NCBI RefSeq assembly: GCF_037975245.1
Contig: NC_092569.1
Span: 1,839,501-1,903,500, forward strand
Source: Apostichopus japonicus
Lineage: Eukaryota > Echinodermata > Holothuroidea > Aspidochirotida > Stichopodidae
Reading direction: 5' to 3'
DNA: 64,000 nucleotides
Shown here: positions 48,877-61,195 of the stretch, piece by piece
Layout: the number at the start of each line of letters is the position of its first letter
How positions within the stretch are numbered: the first letter of the stretch is position 1
Translations under genes and position numbers: made by a program
The notes under the pieces: model-generated
What the model was told of the DNA's origin: nothing
The model's database searches: none
Seen by the model: the letters and a program-made list of their open reading frames with translations, nothing else

Positions 48877-50011
48877 GTATATCATTACAGCATATCTTGT
48901 GTATCCATACAGCATATCTTTTCATCCATACAGCATATCATGTAGGCCTATATCATCCATACAGCATGTTTTGTATATCCATATAGCATATACAGCATAT
49001 ATTGTATATCCACACAGCATATCTTGTGTATCCATACAGCATATCTTGTATATATCCATATAGCATATCTCGTGTATCCACACAGCATATCATGTGTATC
49101 CATACAGCATATCTTGTTCATCCACACAGCATATCTTGTGTATCCATACAGCATATCTTGTATATATCCATATAGCATATCTCGTGTATCCACACAGCAT
49201 ATCATGTGTATCCATACAGCATATCTTGTTCATCCACACAGCATATCTTGTGTATCCATACAGCATATCTTGTATATATCCATATAGCATATCTCGTGTA
49301 TCCATGCAGCATATCATGTGTATCCATACAGCATATCTTGTTCATCCACACTGCATATCTTGTTCATCCACACACCATATCTTGTGTATCCATGCAGCAT
49401 ATCTTGTGTATCCACACACCATATCTTGTGTATCCGCACACCATATCATGTGTATCTACACAGCATATCTTGTTCATCCACACAGCATATCTAGGGGATC
49501 CACACAGCATATCATGTGCATCCACACAACATATCTTGTGTATCCATACAACATATCTTGTTCATCCACACAGCATATCTTGTGTATCCACACAGCATAT
49601 CCTGTGTATCCCATACAGCATATCTTGTATATATCCATACAGCATATCTTGTGTATCCACACAGCATATCCTGTGTATCCCATACAGCATATCTTGTATA
49701 TATCCATACAGCATATCTTGTGTATCCACACAGCATATCCTGTGTATCCCATACAGCATATCTTGTATATATCCATACAGCATATCTTGTATATATCCAC
49801 ACAGCATATCATGTGTATCCATACAGCATATCTTGTTCATCCACACATCATATCTTGTGTATCCACACAGCATATCTTGCGCATCCATACAGCATATCTT
49901 GTTCATCCACACATCATATCATGTGTATCCACACAGCATATCTTGTATATCCATACAGCCCTATCTTGTGTATCCATACAGCTTATCTTGTGTATCCATA
50001 CAGCATATCTT
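48877..50011 (+). repeat. 22-bp minisatellite with two higher-order periods
   Basis: About 51 copies of a unit containing tccatacagcatatcttg, mostly 22 bp, with 23- and 24-bp variants. In the left part a 112-bp higher-order unit repeats (catatagcatatct at 49057, 49169, 49281). In the right part a 69-bp higher-order unit repeats (cctgtgtatccc at 49601, 49670, 49739). Long frames open on both strands with a 22-residue period (for example 326 residues at 49094-50074) are artefacts, since several frames give the same peptide words. Confidence 0.95.
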
Positions 50012-50144
50012 TCCAAATCATTGCTAGTTAGATTCGTTCTGAGAAGCTTGGCGTTTTTCTTGAAAATCATGTAGATAATTGGTATCAATTTTTCTTTGTG
50101 CAATTTTTGGTGCAGCGGGGACGTATCCAGAAGTACCTGGCTTA

Positions 50145-50193
50145 ATTCGAACCAAGTTTTATTCGAACCAGGTTCTATTCGAACCAGGTTTTA
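50145..50193. repeat. Three-copy 16-bp tandem repeat
   Basis: The word ttcgaacca recurs at 50146, 50162 and 50178, a 16-bp period of the form ttcgaaccaggttcta. Confidence 0.8.
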
Positions 50194-53100
50194 TGCATTG
50201 GGAATGTTTAACATGCTTAACATGAAGAAGATTAAGGCAAAATATCAACCCTCTCCATTCCATTGCATGACATGGAAGACATAGATGTCCAACTCTGTCA
50301 CAACAATAATTATTATTCGCCGATGGTGCGTTCATTTCACCCCCTCCCCACCCCCCCATTGGTCAGACACCTGCCCCTCACCCACCCAAAATTGGTAGAA
50401 TTTGGTACAATGAAGGGTATTATTTCCATCATTGACGTACCTAATATTTTCTTTGATAGTCGAAGACGGTGCCATCACATTCTGACAAACCTACGATAGA
50501 CACTGTACCTTTAAGTTCTACCGTCGAGTCGATGATTACCGTTATATGCCATCACTTTTGTGGCATTGCGAAATTCCGTTAGATGTACCGTCAAAGCCTA
50601 TATCACTGAGTCCGGCTTAACGCATGTATATTGCACTACCAGCAATTTCCCATAGATTGTTATAGCAGTGAACCTCTTACACGCAGTGGTGAGATGACCG
50701 ACTGCCACCCCCCCCCCCCTGAAGTTTGACCTTATTGGTCAATCGAGGTTAGCGATTAACTACTTTGACAATGACCCTGTCTGACTTTGTGCATTTGACA
50801 AAGTTAATATTTAGACTTGAACGCTTACATTATGCTGTAGGTTAACTTTCAAGAATGACCATTGAAAACTCAGCACTTCAACGCCTATTATATTTATTAC
50901 GAGGTGATAATTGTGTGAACTCTGCTTAAACGAAACTAAGCCCCTATATTCACACATCACGTAATGTTGGAAGTGACGAATCCTATTGAAACAACTACCA
51001 TAGAAAACAGATAAACAAATTGATCTTACAAGGTGACGACTTTATATTTGGACCTAATTAAACATCTAATTGTAACAATCCATAATTTTATTCATTCTAT
51101 CTTACCCTTTGCATGGAAGTATTCCGATAGCACAGTAAGATATGATTCGACCACACTATATAGTATTAGCATATTTGTCTATGTCGACAGACGGAAAACC
51201 GTAAAACAGTGTCAAAGCTTCTTAAAAGACGATCTCATTTATATACCGTAGTCTTGCTTTTTTTTCATTTTGCAATTTTACTCCTTATATTTTAAGCTGT
51301 TATGTTACTGTTGTAAAAAAAAAGAAGAACAATTCTGTCTTCATTTGACTTTTTCTTTGAACTATTTTCAGTCAGCCCTGTCTACAAATCGAACGGTCGG
51401 GTTGCTTGATAGAGAAATTAAATTTAAGTCACGATACTACACACGTGGGTTACTCACGTAGTAAAAAAGTACACGTGGGATAGAAAGGGGGCGTGTCACA
51501 ATACGCTCGTATCAAGCCCATTCATAAAATAGTTCCGTTTGCGTTGTACGCTAGTTACCATATGTTTGCATGTATACCTACCATACCATACAATGTAAAA
51601 GCATCAGTATATGTGAGAAATCACGTGTGTGCAAAAGGCGCCCAAAGTAAAAAACATGGCGCTTATGTTCATGTAGTTTGTAGTAAACGTATCGTAGTAA
51701 GCACGTAGTAAGCATATCAGCTGATTGTATGAATGGATGAATGGATTGAGGCAAGCCACATGGGCGGTGATAGTATAATTGCACCAAGATTCCTTGGTCG
51801 ATACAGACATACAGTTATGTTGCTATACGTGTCCTGAAACTAAAAGATGAGTGGGATGACTTGCTTGCTTGCACCAAAAGAGTTTCACCAACAACCGTAA
51901 CATGTTTGATGCAACAATTTTAAATGAACGAAAGATTAACAGAATCGGTTGTACAAATGTGTAATACTTGTATAAGGAAAGAAAATTAAAAATATATTAC
52001 AAAAAAATTAAAAAATTAATCGCATATTTCTTCACAGTCTCTAGATTATTATATATTTTACAGCGATAAGTGGTAACAATTGTTGGTATGGAACCTAGCT
52101 GTTTCTTGGAAGATTTCGGCCTACCGGGGCTGTTGGCGTAGTTGAGATACTGTGTATGTGTTTGCATTGGATTTGTACTACGGTACTGCACTACAGACGC
52201 AACTATAGGCATGTTCACAGAACCTGGTAAAAGGGGCGGGGAAGGGGTGTGGCGCATGATTATGTGAAGTCAAGTTGAATTCATTGTAATATGTCTTCCA
52301 GCGTTAGAGCATGTAAGTAGTTTTGATGTAGGAAAGGGTTCTGTATTTTCCAACGACCAAGACCATGTTTAGCTTGTTTCTATAGTAACATTTTAGTGAT
52401 TCCATTGTAACCGTTTAAGTGTGACAATGGTTTGGAATCAAGTGCTTTACATGTAATGTACGTCAAGGTCACATATAGCCTATATGTATATGTCTAGTTA
52501 TACTAAATCCAATATGTAGGCTCAGGTTATCTTCAGACTGGCGACAAATTATCAGCCGAGTCCTTGATCGTATAATGATAAAGTTGTCATGGTATGCTTA
52601 CTATATATAAACTATGATTGCCTAAGCACGTACTAAAGGCTGTCCTAACGAATATAGTGCACAGGGCATATTCTTTGCCATCATGTGTACAAAAATAAAT
52701 ATACAAAAATAACAAACAAAAATTTAACAAGTTGCCAGCACACAATGTTGTGCCTCCCTTAAATGGGCACTGTCCTCTTCAAGTTGTTGGTGCCCCTTCA
52801 ACTCAGAATTTCTAACTATGGGCCCTTTACTTCCATTCGAGTAAGGGTTAGGCAAATCGAAATAATTATGCATCCAATGTGCCGGCTGCAACACTACATT
52901 GCATTAGAAAAAAGCCTATCTACCCGTAACTGAAATGTTTATGGCTACACAATTTTGCCATATACAGATATACGATATAGCTAAACAACTGTTTGTATAA
53001 ATGTCTACAATTGTAATACAAAGTACTAATTTTGTCGAATTTTTGAACTGGATATTACGTTAACAATATCTTATGTATAAATTTGTCCAATATGTAATGT

Positions 53101-53531
53101 TTACCATATATATACTTCTACCCGCATATTCTGGATCCGGTTTGTTTTAAACGCAAAGAGCATTTTGAGATATATTGCTAGTAATGGTGTAACAAGGCTT
53201 AATAAATAGGAGAGTAATATAATGATGACTCGAGGAGTTTTCTTTGAAAATATAGTTTCTTATATTGTCGTGGGTCGTGGGCGGCTTCCTATAGTCCTAA
53301 TTCATATGTAACCGTATGGGTGGGGGAAAATCTATAACGGTGCCAAAAGCAGCCCGGAGAATGTGTACATCTTGTGATCATAGGGTGTCATGTAAGCCTA
53401 AATATTATCACAGGCACAGACAAAACGTTGCAATGGGAAGTAGAAGGTGGGTGTTCATTAGTGGGTGTGGGCACGTGTATACCCACATCTGTCTTGTTTG
53501 TTTTGTGTTTTAATTCTGTTCTTGTTGTATG
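50194..53531. other. Non-coding stretch, no gene supported
   Basis: A C run lies at 50707-50719. No CRE, RNA or ordered repeat was recognised. Short frames such as 51033-51251 and 51493-51708 carry no known domain. Confidence 0.45.
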
Positions 53532-54110
<579 letters not shown>

Positions 54111-54250
54111 CTATGGGTATACCCCTCGCCCTTCCCTATCCCCTTCCTCTCTGGGTATACCTATCGCCCTTCCCCACCCCTCCTCTATGGGTATACCCTT
54201 CCCCCATCCCCCTCCTCCATGGGTATACCCCTCGTCCTTCCCAATCACCT
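54111..54250. repeat. Four-copy minisatellite, unit about 31-38 bp
   Basis: The word gggtatac starts each unit at 54115, 54153, 54189 and 54220, followed by a C-rich segment (cctcgcccttcccc type). It gives proline-rich chance frames on the plus strand. Confidence 0.85.
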
Positions 54251-54884
54251 CCTTCTGATGACGATCTTGAATTGCCAAAATTTACAAGTATTCAGCTTTA
54301 TGTACAATTCGGTATGGCTCAATAGTTATACCTTATTGTGAAGGTATCCCCCCTCCTCCTCCAAAGAAAAAGAAAAAAAAAAGGAGATAAATTGCCTATA
54401 TAGCCACCCCCTCTAGTACCTAGCCCACCCTCACTTATACAAATTAAACCAAATCGACTCCATATGCTTCCCCACCCACCTCTTAATAAGATATAGGCAA
54501 AGTGTAATGAAAAAGTAACCTATAGGTTTATAGTCAAGATAAGATTTTAGATGATGATCAAATTATTAGAAAAAATTCCTAGATTTTGTTTAGTCCATAT
54601 TTTCAACAGCAATAAAGCAACAACAACTACTTCGGGTCTGATGGGCCGTCACTCAATCCTCTATTCGAAACTGTGAAATATTGACAGCGTTTATTTATTG
54701 CAACCCTTGAAAGATATTTTCGGATTATCGAAAGCAATGCCAACAAAAGTGCATTAAGACACAAAAATTGTTAATCCTATAGCGAAAAAAGAACCTTTTG
54801 TTTTTGCTTAATACTAGATATGTCAAATTCTAGGCCTTTATATACCCCGACCTGGAATTTTCTCAAGTGTGAAAATAAGTATGA

Positions 54885-54887
<3 letters not shown>
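54251..54887. other. Non-coding stretch, no gene seen
   Basis: Contains an A-rich tract at about 54361-54380; otherwise featureless. Confidence 0.45.

Positions 54888-54936
<49 letters not shown>
54888..54936. repeat. (AT)n microsatellite
   Basis: About 24 AT dinucleotides, uninterrupted. Confidence 0.97.
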
Positions 54937-54939
<3 letters not shown>

Positions 54940-57014
54940 TATACTATAAATCATTGATTTTATTAAAGCTTAATACCTTTGGAATCGTTAGATGTGAAAC
55001 TCCACGAGTTTACAGCTGTGTCTCTGAAGGTCACAGATAGAGGTCAGATTGAGACAGACCGCTGGCCCCTCACACTTTCAGTGAGGTATACTCGAATATT
55101 CACCTTCGCTGTTTTTTGAAGAATTGACTTTAAGACACAAACTTAATTTTTAAATTTGTTGCAGTCCGTTAAAAACCATCATATCATTATATGCTATATA
55201 TTTTTTGATTTATAACACTTTCAAGTGTTGAGGAATGCTCCTTTAAATCATCCGAGGCTCAACAATTAAAGTGGCTGTTCTGTTTAGTCTAACACACGCA
55301 CACCGTTAGGTATGATACGTTCTTTCAAAGGCAATAATAAAACTAAAAAGAGAAAGACACGCATGAGACTTTGCTGTTGACAATGCATCACAAATTTGTC
55401 ATGGACAAAGGATGTCGCAACTCATCCATAATGTAATCCATTGTTTATACGAAGTTAAATAGCATTATTTTGAGTGATATGAATTAGTGAAACAATGGAA
55501 TCATATTAATGTTATAGGTCTGCACTGCACTGAGGAGCTTACGTCATCATCTCCTAAGCCTTCAATTAGGAGCATTCCGGAGATATCATGTAGCCTAAAT
55601 AAGGCTGAATATATATTGAAACCCGGAATAGCTTTTAAAAGGTGTGTCTTGACCAATCAAAGTCACCTTTTAGACCCCACATTCCAACATGTGGGGAGTT
55701 GGACCAAAATATTTAGCAGCAATTTTATTGTTTTCTTATTTGTTACCGTGATTTGTTTTTATTGTTATGTTTGTTGTGTACTTTTGTATATTATAATGGC
55801 AAGTTCTGATCCTTTTGGCGCCGTCGAATTTTCGACGACGCTTTAACGAAGAACGTGTGAAAACGCTGCAGTGATTAGCTGTTTCTGGCACACGTATAGT
55901 GTACACAACCTTTATGGCCATATTGGCTTGCCATATAGTGGTGGCATGGCGCAAGCACAGTGGTTAAGTTCAACGCGGATATAATATCATCGCTGCCAAA
56001 AATATGAAATGAATTTGTTAAGAGGAGGAAGTGGTTGTACGATAGTTTAATCCTCCTGTTGCAGACTAAAGAGAAATTATATGCCATTAGTGATATACAG
56101 AATCTATTTTTAGGATGGCAAACGACAATACACAGTCTCATAATGGTAACTATCAGATGAGAGGCATGTAACATCCGGGTTTTTCTTTCATGTCTGCGGT
56201 TTACGCGTAGTATCATATTTCACGTGACCAGATGATCGAGGGTCAAAATTTCCAGCACATGATTTTAAGATTACTTGATTTTTGAATTTTGTTTTTGTGT
56301 CTTTCTTTTCAATGTCCAAGATCACGTGATTAATTACGCAACTCCCTTATTCATGTATTTAATCAACATGGCTACTATTGTTATAAATGAAGCGGGTTTG
56401 AGTTATACGCCCTCTGTATACCTGTTTCTCAATCACTAGGATATCTTTACGCTTTCAAATTAACCTTTTTTTTCGATACGTCATAGACCGTTAAAACTAA
56501 CACCGCTATCGAATCTTCATATTTTTTCCCCTTATTTAATTTTTTAGAAATGACTCTTTCAATATTTGAGGCTCATCAATTACAGTGGCTGAACTACTAA
56601 GTCTAACACATACAATTTTGTCGGGTCTTCCGATGCAAGACACAACTCAATAGCTAACCTGACAAATTGTTGGCTTCGGAAGGCTCAGATAACAATATGT
56701 ACAAATTTTATGATAATTTGATATAAATGTAATATTAAGATAACGGCTGAAGTACGAGGCTACACAATTGCCCATACATGTATCGCATATACTATGCACA
56801 CGGCTGGTAACGAACGTCTGTCCAAATATACGATCACTTTTACACACAGAGATGTAATTTAGCCATACAGGTAATTATCGGTTTATGTTATGTTATGTTA
56901 TTATAATGAGTCAAAAGTTAAAAAAATCTCCACGAAATTGGCCTATCAATGGGATTTAACACCATTTTGGGTCGATGCATGCATGCATTAAATGTTAGTT
57001 ATCAATATAGTATC
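54937..57014. other. Non-coding stretch, no gene supported
   Basis: No supported gene. The plus-strand frame at 55487-55846 (119 residues) ends in a hydrophobic stretch but has no recognisable domain and sits in AT-rich DNA where such frames arise by chance. A three-copy tgttatgttat repeat lies at 56885-56900. Confidence 0.45.
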
Positions 57015-57431
57015 GTCTAATGCAGGGTTGTCCAACCTTTTGCAGAGGAGGGCCACATGGAATGATTATGATGAAGGAGGGGCCGCATGAACCCTACGCT
57101 CGATTTTTCGATTTTTTTGCCCGAAGCCCAAGGCAACAAAATGTGAGCACTGCGTGCGGAGCGCACTGATTTATTTTCCTTCCTGATAAAACAGATGAAT
57201 AAAGTCCAGCCGCCCCCCCCCCTCCGCTGAGAGTGTCCCACAAACTGACCTGTATGCAGTTTTTTGGACCCAGAAGGTTCGAATGATTGATTATATAGCT
57301 TCAAATTGTTATCAGTAAATCTGCTCACTAAAATTTCGCACCGTACAAGCATCTCTGGCGGGCCGGACGCAACCCTGCGGCGGGCCGGACTGTGGCCCGC
57401 GGGCCGTAGGTTGGACAACCCTGGTCTAATG
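57015..57431. mobile_element. hAT-type non-autonomous element with 8-bp TSD
   Basis: The 401-bp element (57023-57423) has near-perfect terminal inverted repeats: CAGGGTTGTCCAACCTT at the left and aggttggacaaccctg at the right. Identical 8-bp duplications gtctaatg flank it (57015-57022 and 57424-57431). CAGGGNTGTCCAACC-type ends with 8-bp TSDs are well known in hAT non-autonomous transposons. The right part is GC-rich (gcgggccggactgtggcccg). The 142-residue minus-strand frame (57017-57445) spans the whole element and is not a transposase. Confidence 0.92.
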
Positions 57432-58906
57432 AAATCCCAAAGCAACGCAACGAATGCTGCTTTAAGTTTCGGTGTTTACAGTCACGTTTCAAAACGATTA
57501 CCACTTATAAGTTCTTAGTTGATACAATATAAAACAAAAATATATACAAATGAAGATAAATACCTCAGTCTAGGTGTTAGTAGTCTGTTGGTTCTTGTTC
57601 GAATGGCACAAAGTTTAAGCAAATAACAGAACGGAAAAGAATTTATTATATTGTCTTACGTAATTTAAAGCGTAATTAGTGGTCATATTTCATACTCAAA
57701 ATAAACCATTTATTTTGTTTTTCCTCGTTTGTAGGGCTATATATAACCAGAGTTCTTTGAAGCCGAATCCTAAGATCCCGAATCCTAAAACACAAGAAAA
57801 TCCCCAATATTGGTCACACCCATATACTTGCCCGGGTTCACTAGTTTTAGAGTTTTCACAATGCATCCCACATTACCGTTTGCGATTTCCTCATCATAAC
57901 CAAATAATATTGTAGGGATTTCCCCCTCCCTTCCCACTGATTTCATTTTCATATGACTGAGGTTGTAACAAATACGAGCCATGCATGTACAACGACAGCT
58001 CAGTTTTGGCTCATATCAGAAAATATGATTTGGCAAACGGATGGCAAGGTAAATATCCTAATTTATTATATTAAAGCAATTTAGTAGCCAAGGTTTTAGA
58101 TTTACATGTACGATCTGTTTGTGGGAGCAAGAAGATAATATATATAAGTTAACGTCACGTGATCATCCGAATTAGTGCGATATCGCTTATGCTATAGTGA
58201 AGTCGTAACTGGTTTGCTGATCGGGTTGTAGTAATGGCGGTTTCTTGATTCTGATACAGGTGAAAGTTCATAAAATGCTGCTTTAAGTTGAGACTATATG
58301 ACTTGTTGAAATATGTCGATGCACATCTCTCTGGCAACCAGGAAATATTGCAATTGTATCCTGTTAATTATAACGAGCATGTCTGTATCGTTTTCACTTA
58401 AAACACTTGATTAAAATATATCCTCATATAGCATAATGCGACTAAAATGGGACAAAAAATTAATAATAAAAAACGGAAACACAACATCTTGACGGCTTAT
58501 ACTGTGACAGAGTTCTTCGTGAAGAACAACTCCCAAAAAAATACTTGTTTTTAAAACAGTCTCGTCATGTAAACGGGAACTGTCGTTGTGTAAACATGTA
58601 ATGTCATCGTAATGCGACTAGGATCTATCTGAAACATTTTACCCGTTTTGGAGTGTTTTTTTTTCTTCTAACTTTTAAGCCTGAGGTAGACTGGTAACAT
58701 TCACGTGTTGACACTGAATGGTAATGCTATCATTTAGGTCATATGACGAGCTTCACGCTTTTAGATTTACCATTTCCAAAACCGATCTTCATTACATAGG
58801 CCCTATATTAGACTTTGTCATAAACAGAGAAAAAACATACGAAATTGAAACACATGTGACTCGATGACGTCATATTTAAAGTTGATCAAGTAGTCAGATT
58901 GATTTT
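57432..58906. other. Non-coding stretch, no gene seen
   Basis: AT-rich with a CRE at 58865-58872. Nothing else recognised. Confidence 0.5.
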
Positions 58907-58938
58907 GGGAGGGGAGGGGAGGGGAGGGGAGGGGAGGG
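58907..58938. repeat. (GGGGA)n pentanucleotide repeat
   Basis: About six tandem GGGGA units, which meet the usual G-quadruplex pattern of four or more G runs with short loops. Confidence 0.9.
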
Positions 58939-59198
58939 ACAGGGGCGTTGAGTGGGATATGGAGAGGGAGGGCTCGTTCGTTTCCCCGCTTTTGTGATGC
59001 GTATGAAAAGCAAGTTCCTACATTATCCAACCACAAAACTACACTTTGCAACATTTGTTTGGGGAGATAATCCCTAATTTCTATTTTTGATCTGGTTCTT
59101 GGACAAATGGACCGAAGTGACGTTGTTGCAGGATCACGAAACTCATATACAAACAGGAGTTCTATATGTAGACCCCGTTCAAACCCATTTGGCGTTCC

Positions 59199-59391
<193 letters not shown>

Positions 59392-61166
59392 ACTAAACTA
59401 CAAGGAACAATCAATCAAGTAGTTCTGTACACGTCTTTCGCAATGACTTTGACTTCACAGTAGGTCAGTGTCCAGACAAACGATTTGATAGGCTATCTGG
59501 TCATGCCGAGGCTTCCTGTATATAACACTCTATGAAAAGAAAATTCAATAAGGCCTTTCCCTTAAATAGTTTTCTGTACACCTCATTGACTTGGGGACTA
59601 GGATAAAAAACGTTTGGCAATAGGTCAGCGTATGGTTTGAATAGGGAAGTGATCCTACATGGTATACTGTTAAATTGTTAATGCATATTGATGTCCCCAA
59701 CGTAGAACTCCGGGCTAAGGTAGGAGGGGTGGGAGGGGGAGGGGGTATAGTCAGGATACCATATGGTATAGGGTCAATGTATAGCCTATATACCGTAAAA
59801 ATGGTACAACCGAATCTCAGCCCTGCCGGTATTGTTCTATTCGGTTTTCTGCTTGGATGAACTATATCCACACTGGTTAGCTGAGTACAAATACGTTATT
59901 CTAAGTATATATATATATCATATATTTGAATTTATCAAAGTTCATTTGTTTACATAACTCCTTTAAACACACATCGGTTTCCGGTGTTCTTATTGAAATA
60001 TTGTCCTCCGAAGTTTGCGTTTGTACAGACTTTGACCTAATGTAAAGTACAGAGTTTAACCACAAGAGAAGCCCCATAGAAGGACCCTAGTCTTTTTTTT
60101 TTAGGGGAGATTAATCACTTTCATAACGTGTTTTAGTGTCTGAAGTCCTTTTATAACCATGCAGAAGGCTAAAGGCTACTAATATTATCGGTCACATTGA
60201 AATATAAATAAATACACTAACAAAGAAAATCATAATTTTCGCACGACCATAATATCTTTCGGAAAATTCTCTGACAAACGGAAATGTCTGTATATATACA
60301 TATACATACATAAATCCAGGGTGAAAAGCTCACTGGTACACCAAAGTTCAAGAATGAAGTATATTTTTGGGGGGTGGGGGAGGGGGGCAATCAGCAGCTT
60401 CTCACATAAGTTTAAGGCTGTATTGTGATAATTTGTGTTAATAACAAAAGGTTGCTCATGAGCTATTTTGAAAATAATCTGATTTCTTTGCTATCGCATT
60501 TGACCCAAACAAGGAGAGGTCAGAACTTTAGGTTGAGATACATCAGGCCTTTGGAAAATGGTCACGACATGTTCATACGTTCTGCTAGCCAACAATCTCC
60601 GAAGACACCTTTTTGCATGTTTAATCTTCGTTTCAAGTTTAAATCTGACAAGTGTTTTTGTGTGTGTTTTTTTTTAAGAAAAAGAAAAAAAAAAGAAGAG
60701 CCATCCAAAATAAAGGGCTAGACACAAATAACCAAACGTCATTTCACCGACCTGATACACTTTATGTATATGCCACGATGGCCTGACGTGTTGGACCTGG
60801 GAGGGGGTGGGGTTACAGCCCGGGGCCTGGGGTGACAAGGGGGGTCCTAGGAAATAAGAGTTAAAGAATATCGTATGCTCATTTTTTATAACCGCACTGA
60901 AGAAATGAATATTCATACAAACAAAAAAGGGGAGGGGATAGGAGGGGTGAAGGCCCGATGAATACAAATTGTTAATAAAATGCCATCAATTGTGAATAGA
61001 CTTATCCAGCTGGTTCTTTTAGTTTTACAAATTGCACGGAATGTTCAAACTACCAGAGAAGAGCCTTTCTTTCACTTATCGAGAGGAAGAGATGATGCGA
61101 TCGGAAGATATATGTTATACGCATGCGCACTTTGGTATACCACGTTTTCAAATGACCTCCCTGTAT
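59392..61166. other. Non-coding stretch, no gene seen
   Basis: G-rich tracts lie at about 59725-59745 and 60369-60387, and an A-rich tract at about 60675-60698. No supported gene. Confidence 0.45.
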
Positions 61167-61195
61167 CCAGGGAGTTATTACATAACGACTCCCTG
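61167..61195 (-). repeat. Dispersed hairpin family, minus-strand copy
   Basis: Arms CAGGGAGT (61168-61175) and ACTCCCTG (61188-61195) pair perfectly. The minus strand reads cagggagtcgttatgtaata then actccctgg, close to the plus-strand copy at 41274-41303. Confidence 0.65.

Noticed and set aside
48877-50011. CRISPR-like array
   Set aside because: Repeats are contiguous with no unique spacers, and the genome is eukaryotic.
49094-50074. Open frames of 326, 273 and 171 residues plus minus-strand frames
   Set aside because: All arise from the 22-bp minisatellite, with the same peptide words in different frames and on both strands.
55487-55846. 119-residue frame with hydrophobic C-terminal part as a membrane protein
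   Set aside because: No domain, signal peptide or splice context; hydrophobic runs are expected in AT-rich chance frames.
57017-57445. 142-residue frame as a possible transposase
   Set aside because: It spans the whole non-autonomous hAT element including both terminal repeats, and shows no catalytic or zinc-finger motif.
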